A stretch of 10,845 nucleotides of DNA from Clostridia bacterium (GTDB lineage Bacteria; Bacillota; Clostridia; TANB77; CAG-508), in contig CAAGEF010000254.1 of NCBI GenBank assembly GCA_900768805.1, forward strand, positions 1-10,845. The letters are read 5' to 3'. Position 1 is the stretch's first letter. Every line of letters starts with the position of its first letter. The notes beneath the pieces are model-generated. The model worked only from the letters and a program-made list of their open reading frames with translations. It ran no database searches and was not told the origin of the DNA. Positions 5,837-10,845 of the stretch are shown here, piece after piece. A program made the translations under genes and the position numbers.

Positions 5837-6724
5837 TTAAAAATCTGGCACATATTGTTCTTCATTTTCCTCAACATATTGTATATATCCATTTTCAAGT
5901 CCGATTTTATAAATATAATTTTCTATGCTCTCAAACTCTTTTTCTGTTAATTTTCTATTTATATCCTCATACTCTTTTGATTTATATGTTGGAAAATATT
6001 GTGCCATAATACTTATATAGATTTCTTTTGATATATTTTCTTTTAACCATTTCAAAACTTTCTTACTATTTTGAATATGATTTGGAAGTACCAAATGCCT
6101 TATTATAACACCTTTCTTTATTATTCCATTTTCATCAAATTTAGGAGCTCCAACTTGATTTATCATTTCTTTTATAGCCATACTTGCTATTTCAAAATAA
6201 TTTTCACAATCTGATAAATTTTTAGATAATTCTTGATAATAGTACTTTAAATCTGGCAAATATACATCTATATATCCATCTAATAATTTCAAAGTTTCTA
6301 TTGATTCATATCCACTAGTATTATAAACGATTGGGAGTTTTAATCCTTCTCTTTTTGCAATTTTTAAAGCTTCAATTATTTGAGGTACAAAAGAAAAACC
6401 TGTAACTAAATTTATATTATTCGCACCTTTTTCTTGTAGTTCTAAAAATTTCATAGCTAATTCTTCAATTGTAATTTTTTGACCTTTTCCTAATTGACTT
6501 ATTTCATAATTTTGACAAAATTTACATGACAAATTACAACCTGAAAAAAATACTGTACCAGAACCATTTTTTCCACTAATACATGGTTCTTCATAATAAT
6601 GAAGTGTTACTAAAGCAACTTTAGGGTTTACTGCAGATTTGCATCTACCAATTTTACCATCTATTCTATTCACTTTACATTCTCTTGGACATAATTTACA
6701 TTCTTTTAAATATTCTTCTATCAT
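5837..6724 (-). CDS. PflX-like radical SAM iron-sulfur protein (COG1313 type)
   Basis: A 295-residue radical SAM protein related to pyruvate formate-lyase activating enzymes, matching the uncharacterised PflX/COG1313 group in architecture. The N-terminus has a cysteine set C9-x2-C12-x3-C16 plus C28, likely an extra metal or Fe-S site. The radical SAM motif is C63-x3-C67-x2-C70 in SGCNLSCKFCQNYEIS. Further features are NLVTGFSFVPQI, VYNTSGYES, YLPDLKYY and the group-typical end EQYVPDF. The substrate is unknown; no partner glycyl-radical enzyme lies nearby. The frame could begin at ATG 6736, but no SD precedes that, whereas GGAG (6731-6734) lies six bases before ATG 6724, so 6724 is preferred. 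It has its own promoter with a palindromic candidate operator and appears monocistronic. Family confidence is high, but biological role is not assigned. Confidence 0.88.
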   Translation of the reverse strand: MIEEYLKECKLCPRECKVNRIDGKIGRCKSAVNPKVALVTLHYYEEPCISGKNGSGTVFFSGCNLSCKFCQNYEISQLGKGQKITIEELAMKFLELQEKGANNINLVTGFSFVPQIIEALKIAKREGLKLPIVYNTSGYESIETLKLLDGYIDVYLPDLKYYYQELSKNLSDCENYFEIASMAIKEMINQVGAPKFDENGIIKKGVIIRHLVLPNHIQNSKKVLKWLKENISKEIYISIMAQYFPTYKSKEYEDINRKLTEKEFESIENYIYKIGLENGYIQYVEENEEQYVPDF

Positions 6725-6740
6725 TTTATTCTCCATTTTT

Positions 6741-6783
6741 ATAACATATGTTATATTATATCAAATTATATAGAATTATTAAA
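6741..6783 (-). promoter_or_regulatory. Promoter and palindromic operator of the radical SAM gene
   Basis: On the minus strand TTTAAT (6778-6783) is followed after 17 bases by TATAAT (6755-6760), placing the start near 6748. The perfect 14-bp palindrome ATAACATATGTTAT (6741-6754) sits directly downstream of the -10 box, across the predicted start. A repressor bound there would block initiation. The SD follows immediately. Confidence 0.5.
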
Positions 6784-6793
6784 TATTAACATC

Positions 6794-6814
6794 ATAACAT
6801 TTATATATTGTTAT
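6794..6814. promoter_or_regulatory. Second ATAACA/TGTTAT dyad upstream of the radical SAM promoter
   Basis: ATAACA (6794-6799) and TGTTAT (6809-6814) form an inverted repeat with a nine-base spacer. The half-sites are the same as in the 6741-6754 palindrome, and the two centres are about 56 bases apart. An auxiliary site for the same regulator is possible; chance is also possible in such AT-rich DNA. Confidence 0.3.
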
Positions 6815-6887
6815 ATTTCATTGTAAAGTATGTATTAATTTTTTTGTAAAACATTTATTCAAACTAGAATCAGAGAAATTTCCTACT

Positions 6888-6925
6888 GAATAAAAAAAAG
6901 TGGCTATTTTATATAACCACTTTTT
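6888..6925 (-). terminator. Rho-independent terminator of the 366-aa gene
   Basis: Beginning about 8 bases after the stop at 6933, the minus strand forms AAAAAGTGGTTAT / ATAGCCACTTTTT (one G-U pair) around the loop ATAAA, followed by a run of eight T. The G-U pair fits the minus strand. The flanking A-run means it may also terminate plus-strand transcripts, although no gene needs that here. Confidence 0.8.
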
Positions 6926-6932
6926 AATATCA

Positions 6933-8033
6933 TTATTTATTTGAATCTGGTTCAGGTAAAGCTGGATAATCTAATACAACTCTTATTTTTAATATGTAGT
7001 TGATTGTTCTAACTATTTTGCTATTTTTGATTCTTTGCCATAATGATGGTTTTTTCTCGAATCTAGTTTCTTCTATATATTCATCTTCTTCAAAATCTTC
7101 TTCAACTTCTGCTTGAGCTACATTTTCTTGTGCATCTGTCTCTTCTCCAACTTCATTTTCAGCTTCATCTACTTCATAATCTTCTTCTGTTTCATAATCT
7201 TCAGCTTCTTCTGTTTCTTCTTCGATTTCAGCATCAATATCATTTATATTACCTTTTCTTGAAGTAAGTTTTCCTGCTTTTGGAGTATTATCTGTATCTT
7301 CATTTTCTTGTTCTTGTTGTACTGCTTTTGATTTTTTAGATACAACTTTTGCTTTTGGAGTAACAACTTCTTGTGAATTTGATATTCCATCAACAGGTGT
7401 TGGAATATATTTTAATGCCTCTGCTATTTCTATACCAATATAACTTAAAGCCTTTGAAGTATCTTCTATTCTTTCCATATCTATTTCGATATGTAAATTA
7501 GACTCTAAGTTACTTACTTTAACATCAATTGCTTTTAAAGCTTTTTCATATTCTTCTGATTCAGTATCTTTAGTTCCACCAATTACTCTTAATGCTTCTG
7601 CAACATCTGGAGAATATTTTGGCTCCAATTTTTTTACAATTTCTTTCCAATTTTTCGCTCTAGCTTTTACAACTTTTGTTGCATCTCTTAACACACTAGC
7701 TAATTTAATATTTTTTTCTCTTTTTCTTATTAAATCTTCTATCGTTTTTGTATTTTCTTCAAATTGGTTTGTTGCAAATTCTACTAAACCATAAGCTGCA
7801 GAATATACACTAGTAGGAAAACTATTCTTTTTAGGATATTCTAAAAGATATGATTTTACAGATTCTACTAAATCTTTAAAATATGAATCTTCATCTAATT
7901 GAACAATTTGTTTTTTACTTTTTGGATTTATTAACTTTTGAATTTTATCTATATTTGATAAAATCTTTTCTTCCGTGATTACCATTTTCACGTTTACTAT
8001 GCCTTTTGTGTTTCTATGAAAAAATAGTGACAT
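6933..8033 (-). CDS. 366-aa protein of unknown function with acidic linker
   Basis: Not recognised. Residues about 20-205 are mixed helical and partly basic (DLIRKREKNIKL, RAKNWKEIVKKL, SPDVAEALRVIGG), with no catalytic motif. About 210-255 is a K/S/Q-rich linker. About 259-333 is a striking acidic low-complexity stretch rich in E and D, with repeated EE, EDYE and DEA. The last 30 residues turn basic and hydrophobic (KKPSLWQRIKNSK, then INYILKIRVVLDYP, ending PALPEPDSNK), which could form an amphipathic or docking helix. There is no signal peptide or clear transmembrane helix. The open frame extends to a TTG at 8060, but a perfect AAGGAGGT lies inside that extension, seven bases before ATG 8033, so 8033 is the start. 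The strong SD, consensus -10 and own terminator suggest a well-expressed single-gene unit. Confidence 0.85.
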   Translation of the reverse strand: MSLFFHRNTKGIVNVKMVITEEKILSNIDKIQKLINPKSKKQIVQLDEDSYFKDLVESVKSYLLEYPKKNSFPTSVYSAAYGLVEFATNQFEENTKTIEDLIRKREKNIKLASVLRDATKVVKARAKNWKEIVKKLEPKYSPDVAEALRVIGGTKDTESEEYEKALKAIDVKVSNLESNLHIEIDMERIEDTSKALSYIGIEIAEALKYIPTPVDGISNSQEVVTPKAKVVSKKSKAVQQEQENEDTDNTPKAGKLTSRKGNINDIDAEIEEETEEAEDYETEEDYEVDEAENEVGEETDAQENVAQAEVEEDFEEDEYIEETRFEKKPSLWQRIKNSKIVRTINYILKIRVVLDYPALPEPDSNK

Positions 8034-8079
8034 GTAAACTACCTCCTTTGTATTTCTCAAAATCTTAAATACTATGTTT

Positions 8080-8108
8080 ATTATACAATTTCTTTTTTCA
8101 AACTACAA
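8080..8108 (-). promoter_or_regulatory. Promoter of the 366-aa gene
   Basis: On the minus strand TTGTAG (8103-8108) precedes a perfect TATAAT (8080-8085) by 17 bases, with a start near 8073 and a leader of about 40 bases carrying AAGGAGGT. The -35 box is only 3/6, so activation by the AT-rich upstream repeats is plausible. Confidence 0.6.
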
Positions 8109-8119
8109 GCCATTTTTGG

Positions 8120-8158
8120 TTACATTTAAATTACATTTTGTTTACTTTTGTTACATTT
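8120..8158. repeat. Four phased TTACATTT-like direct repeats upstream of the promoter
   Basis: TTACATTT occurs at 8120, 8131 and 8151, and TTACTTTT at 8142, giving intervals of 11, 11 and 9 bases, close to one helical turn each. The array ends 11 bases upstream of the -35 box of the 366-aa gene and could be an UP-like element, an activator-binding array or a bent segment. No convincing terminator of the ligase gene is visible in 8109-8197. Confidence 0.5.
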
Positions 8159-8197
8159 CAACTTTTTTAGTAAAAATTTGTATTTTAAATTCTAATT

Positions 8198-9934
8198 TTA
8201 TACTCTTTTTATTTCTTCGAATCTTTTAATTTTTTGAGTAGTTGTTTTTTCAAATTCTTGGGTTGTTATTACCAAATCTTTTATATATTTATAAGTTGGC
8301 ATTGTTTTATTTATTTCTTTTATTTCTTTCCAAAGCTTGTCTCTTATATCATTTTCTTCTGTTAATCCGAATTCAGTTTTCATAATTTCTTCATCATAAA
8401 CAATTTTTACAGAAAGTTTTAAATCTACTGGATCATCCTTTTCTGGTTTCCCATACACAAAACATTCTTTTACACCAATAATTTTATTAATTAAACTTTC
8501 AATTTCTTCTGGATAAACATTCTTACCGTTTTTTAATACAATAACATTTTTCTTTCTTCCTGTTATGAACATATAACCATCTTTATCAAAATACCCTAAA
8601 TCTCCTGTATATAACCATCCATCTTTCAAGGTTTCACTATTTGCCTCTTCATTATTATAATAACCAAGCATTACACTAGGACCTTTTATTACAAATTCTC
8701 CTATTCCTTTTTCATCAACATCTATAATTTTCCCTTCTAAGCTTGGAAGTAATTTTCCAACTGAACCTGGTCTAATACAAGATTTATGTTCTGCTGCAAT
8801 TACTGGAGAATTTTCTGTAGCTCCATAACCTTGATATGTTTCGATTCCTAAATCATTTAATTTCTTTTCAATATCTGGATCAAAAGCTGCAGCTCCAGCA
8901 ACAAATAATCTTAAATTACCACCAAGATTATCATGCACTTCTTTAAATATACTTTTTCTCTTATCTATACCTATTTTTCTTAAAATACCACTCAATTTTA
9001 ATCCAAAATTAAATTTTTTCAATTTTCCAGATTTTTCTATAGTTTTAACTACTTGTTTATATAGACTTTCAAATAGTACTGGCACAGAAATCATAACACT
9101 TACTTTATTTTCTTTTATATCTTCTGCTATATGCCTTATTCCCCTACAAAAAGTTATTGTAGCGCCTACTGAAATAGGATATAAAAAACCAACAGTACAT
9201 TCAAAAGTATGATGTAATGGTAAAAATGATAAAAGAGTATCTCCTAATTTTACATCAAACAAATTAGTTATATCATTTATATTTGTACAAATATTTTCAT
9301 GTGACAACATAACTGCTTTTGATTTTGATGTAGTTCCAGAAGTAAATAACATTACTGCCATTTTTTGATTATCAATTTTTGCATCTATAAAACTTTTTGC
9401 ACCATTAGATATTAAATCATTTCCAATTTTTATAAGTTCTTTTTGGGAATACATTTTTTCGTTTTTTTCATTTAAATCCATTGATACAAAAAAATTAACT
9501 TTACTCTTTCCTGTTTCTATTATTTTTTCCATAACTGGATAATATTTTTCAGAGAAAAAAACAGCTTCCACTTCTGATCTATTAATTAAATCTATTATTT
9601 CATTTTCTGGCAAAGATCTATCTAATGGAACAGAAACTCCAACTCCATTAACTGTAGCTAAATATGTTACACCCCATTCATATCTATTTTCAGATATAAC
9701 AGCTATCTTTTTGTCTTTTAATCCTATACTTATCAATGCAGTACCTAAAGCATCTATATCCTCTGCAAATTTTTTATAGGTAATATTTGCTTTTTTTCCT
9801 TCTTTATCTCGAATTATATAAGCAGGTTCATTAGCAAATTTTTCTCTAACAATGTTTATCATTTGCTTTAAATCTTTTAAATTATTTGATTCATATAATT
9901 TTTTTGAAACATTATGTAACATAGCTTTTTCCAT
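8198..9934 (-). CDS. Long-chain acyl-CoA synthetase-like AMP-forming ligase
   Basis: A 578-residue member of the ANL superfamily, which activates a carboxylic acid with ATP to an acyl-adenylate and usually transfers it to CoA. The nucleotide-binding loop LFTSGTTSKSKAVML is at 196-210, the A5 motif YQGYGATENSP at 367-377, YTGDLGY at 442-448, and the hinge region ITGRKKNVIVLKNGKNVYPEEIE at 457-479. The C-terminal lysine motif TTTQKIKR has the likely catalytic lysine at 568. Sequence style and length fit FadD-like long-chain fatty acyl-CoA ligases, but substrate cannot be read from the sequence. Fatty-acid activation for lipid synthesis or remodelling is likelier than beta-oxidation, since no oxidation genes are nearby. 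Start ATG 9934 has AGGGGTG about five bases upstream. It has its own promoter and seems to be a single-gene unit. Cytoplasmic or membrane-associated. Confidence 0.9.
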   Translation of the reverse strand: MEKAMLHNVSKKLYESNNLKDLKQMINIVREKFANEPAYIIRDKEGKKANITYKKFAEDIDALGTALISIGLKDKKIAVISENRYEWGVTYLATVNGVGVSVPLDRSLPENEIIDLINRSEVEAVFFSEKYYPVMEKIIETGKSKVNFFVSMDLNEKNEKMYSQKELIKIGNDLISNGAKSFIDAKIDNQKMAVMLFTSGTTSKSKAVMLSHENICTNINDITNLFDVKLGDTLLSFLPLHHTFECTVGFLYPISVGATITFCRGIRHIAEDIKENKVSVMISVPVLFESLYKQVVKTIEKSGKLKKFNFGLKLSGILRKIGIDKRKSIFKEVHDNLGGNLRLFVAGAAAFDPDIEKKLNDLGIETYQGYGATENSPVIAAEHKSCIRPGSVGKLLPSLEGKIIDVDEKGIGEFVIKGPSVMLGYYNNEEANSETLKDGWLYTGDLGYFDKDGYMFITGRKKNVIVLKNGKNVYPEEIESLINKIIGVKECFVYGKPEKDDPVDLKLSVKIVYDEEIMKTEFGLTEENDIRDKLWKEIKEINKTMPTYKYIKDLVITTQEFEKTTTQKIKRFEEIKRV

Positions 9935-9985
9935 TTTTACACCCCTATTAAACGATACTTTTTCAAATTTTCACAATGCATTAAT

Positions 9986-10015
9986 AGTATATACTTATAT
10001 TATTTTTTTTTTCAA
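9986..10015 (-). promoter_or_regulatory. Promoter of the acyl-CoA ligase gene
   Basis: On the minus strand TTGAAA (10010-10015) is followed after 18 bases by TATACT (9986-9991), both 5/6 to consensus. The spacer begins with the rest of a 10-base A-tract (10003-10012). The predicted start near 9979 gives a leader of about 45 bases ending in the AGGGGTG SD. Confidence 0.6.
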
Positions 10016-10035
10016 GTATTCATTTTAGTAATTTT

Positions 10036-10060
10036 TCATAAAAAAGTCCAAACTTTTTAT
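10036..10060 (-). terminator. Terminator after the HIT gene
   Basis: On the minus strand AAAAAGT-TTGG-ACTTTTTT forms a 7-bp stem with a tetraloop that runs into T's, about 77 bases past the HIT stop and before the ligase promoter. The stem is A-T rich but has the right shape. Its near-symmetry allows action on either strand. Confidence 0.55.
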
Positions 10061-10135
10061 ACTTTGTTAGTATTAATATCTAAAGAACTTTTTATTATAA
10101 TTATATTAAATTTTACCAGTTGAAAAGTATTTTTA

Positions 10136-10522
10136 TTATTTTGTTAATTTTTCAAAAACTTCTTCTGTTTTTAATAAATTTCCATGATTCATTATTATAC
10201 CATCATTTACATATCTTGGTATAAGGTGTAAATGATAATGTTTTACATCTTGACCATATCCATTATTTTGAACTCTAGTCATTCCATTACACCCTAATTT
10301 TATTTTCATTTTTTCATAAATTTCTTTACTTATTTTCTCTGTATGTGTTAAGGTTTCATAATCTATTGTTTCTATATTTTCAGTATGCTTTTTAGGAACT
10401 ACCATACAATGTCCATCTGTTACTGGATTTATATCTAAAAAGACTTTTACAATTTCATCTTCATATATTGTATAACTAGGAATTTCTCCTTTTATTATTT
10501 TACAAAAAATACAATCTTCCAT
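10136..10522 (-). CDS. HIT-family protein (histidine triad nucleotide hydrolase)
   Basis: A complete 128-residue histidine-triad protein. The defining triad is H95-Y-H97-L-H99-L in VKHYHLHLIPRY, preceded by QNNGYGQD. The N-terminus MEDCIFCKIIKGEIPS carries C4 and C7, with a histidine near residue 46, matching the zinc-binding subset of bacterial HIT proteins (HinT/Hit type). Such enzymes cleave AMP from aminoacyl-adenylates, phosphoramidates or other nucleotide conjugates in the cytoplasm; the natural substrate is usually unclear. The length is typical. ATG 10522 has AAGGAG six bases upstream. It is flanked by its own promoter and terminator and is therefore probably monocistronic. Its neighbour also handles an acyl-adenylate, but the two are separately promoted, so a functional link is only speculative. 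Confidence 0.93.
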   Translation of the reverse strand: MEDCIFCKIIKGEIPSYTIYEDEIVKVFLDINPVTDGHCMVVPKKHTENIETIDYETLTHTEKISKEIYEKMKIKLGCNGMTRVQNNGYGQDVKHYHLHLIPRYVNDGIIMNHGNLLKTEEVFEKLTK

Positions 10523-10609
10523 ATAATTCTCCTTTTATCTAAAATTTAACAATTATATCGTATTATAATTACTAAATATTTATAAATATATAATTATTAG
10601 TATGCTGAA

Positions 10610-10638
10610 ACTATATCACATTATAGTGTGTTTTTCAA
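10610..10638 (-). promoter_or_regulatory. Extended -10 promoter of the HIT gene with a dyad
   Basis: On the minus strand TTGAAA (10633-10638) is followed after exactly 17 bases by TATAGT (10610-10615), preceded by TGA, giving an extended -10 (TGnTATAGT). The spacer and -10 also form an inverted repeat ACTATA-N6-TATAGT (10610-10627), a possible operator. The leader is about 80 bases. Two further TATAAT hexamers (10552-10557, 10562-10567) lie closer but lack good -35 boxes. Confidence 0.6.
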
Positions 10639-10674
10639 CAATTCTATTTTAGAAATTAGTTATTCACAGTTTAG

Positions 10675-10684
10675 ATTCGCGAAT
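10675..10684. promoter_or_regulatory. 10-bp palindrome ATTCGCGAAT, possible binding site
   Basis: A perfect palindrome with a CGCG core in AT-rich surroundings, about 37 bases upstream of the HIT promoter -35 box. CG-containing palindromes are uncommon at this composition, but there is only one copy and no known regulator is suggested. Confidence 0.25.
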
Positions 10685-10740
10685 ACCTAGCAAAACAGCT
10701 AAATTATAGTATGTATGGGTGAATGAGTTATTTTCTTTCA

Positions 10741-10763
10741 GACAAAGGGACGGGGAATTTGTC
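10741..10763. repeat. GC-richer inverted repeat GACAAA-N11-TTTGTC
   Basis: GACAAA (10741-10746) and TTTGTC (10758-10763) flank GGGACGGGGAA. The sequence style resembles GACAAAGGGACGG-like repeated intergenic elements seen in some Clostridia, in some cases near Y1 (IS200-like/REP-associated) transposases. That is from memory, and no transposase is in the window. It stands out from the AT-rich background. Confidence 0.4.
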
Positions 10764-10789
10764 TATAAAAATAAGATAGCTACAATATA

Positions 10790-10840
10790 AAGCCGTGGAG
10801 AAAGTATATATTATATAAAATTTATTACATTCCTCGGCTT
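10790..10840. repeat. Imperfect inverted repeat at the window edge
   Basis: AAGCCG-T-GGA (10790-10799) pairs with TCC-T-CGGCTT (10831-10840) with one T/T mismatch, around an AT-rich loop of 31 bases. There is no T-run, so it is not a terminator. It lies just beside the GACAAA repeat, and the two may be parts of one repeated element continuing beyond the window. No open frame of note lies in 10639-10845. Confidence 0.35.
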
Positions 10841-10845
10841 CACTC

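Noticed and set aside
5776..6009. Plus-strand open frame of 77 codons
   Set aside because: It is antisense to the 3' end of the well-supported radical SAM gene, has no SD, and its hydrophobic composition reflects the complementary AT-rich strand.
8118..8158. Phased TTACATTT repeats as a CRISPR array or replication iterons
   Set aside because: Units are only 8 bases with no conserved spacers, too short for CRISPR. No replication initiator gene or DnaA boxes are nearby, so promoter control is the simpler reading.
10003..10012. Run of ten T (A-tract on the minus strand)
   Set aside because: Considered as a slippage or phase-variation tract, but it lies in the ligase promoter spacer rather than a coding frame. 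Variable spacer length is possible in principle, but a single sequence gives no evidence for it.
8198..10522. HIT protein and acyl-CoA ligase as one adenylate-handling operon
   Set aside because: A terminator-like hairpin and a separate promoter lie between them in a 201-base gap, so they are probably independent.
1..10845. tRNA or rRNA genes
   Set aside because: No clover-leaf with a TTCGA-type T loop and no rRNA-like GC-rich conserved stretch was seen on either strand.

Overview
The window is very AT-rich DNA. Strong Shine-Dalgarno sites of the GGAGG type, TTGACA/TATAAT-like promoters, and the genes whiA, hemW and a 6S RNA all point to a low-GC Gram-positive bacterium, most likely a member of the Clostridia. 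This assignment rests on gene content and base composition; no species can be named. TGA is used as a stop (for example at the end of whiA), so the standard bacterial code applies. Every supported gene lies on the minus strand, so transcription runs from high to low coordinates. The two plus-strand open frames look like shadows.

Region by region, in the direction of transcription: (1) 10845-10523 has no gene. It holds two GC-richer inverted repeats of unknown origin and a good extended -10 promoter for the next gene. (2) 10522-10136 is a HIT-family nucleotide hydrolase/transferase, followed by a hairpin terminator. (3) 9934-8198 is a long-chain acyl-CoA synthetase-like AMP-forming ligase with its own promoter. 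(4) 8033-6933 is an unrecognised 366-residue protein: a helical N-terminal half, a very acidic linker and a basic/hydrophobic C-terminal tail. A consensus promoter, four phased TTACATTT-like repeats and a perfect SD precede it, and a clear terminator follows it. (5) 6724-5837 is a PflX-type radical SAM protein behind a promoter carrying a 14-bp perfect palindrome. (6) 5620-5437 is a structured RNA that folds as a 6S RNA, the RNA polymerase-binding regulator. (7) 5392-2552 is a tightly coupled operon prmC-whiA-hemW (release-factor methyltransferase, WhiA regulator, HemW heme chaperone). Its likely promoter is embedded in the DNA encoding the 3' end of the 6S RNA. (8) 2418-1 is a four-gene operon of unrecognised helical proteins: a 58-aa protein, a 254-aa coiled-coil protein, a 49-aa protein and a long lysine-rich repeat protein that runs off the window.

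The housekeeping genes are ordinary. The best candidate for something undescribed is the last operon. Its two tiny proteins look like paralogues of each other, they flank a coiled-coil protein, and the fourth gene encodes a large amphipathic protein built from repeats of about 131 residues. I could not assign any of the four to a known family. Several start sites needed correction: the longest open frames of prmC, the 366-aa gene, the radical SAM gene and the 254-aa gene all begin upstream of the start favoured by SD position or by gene overlap.
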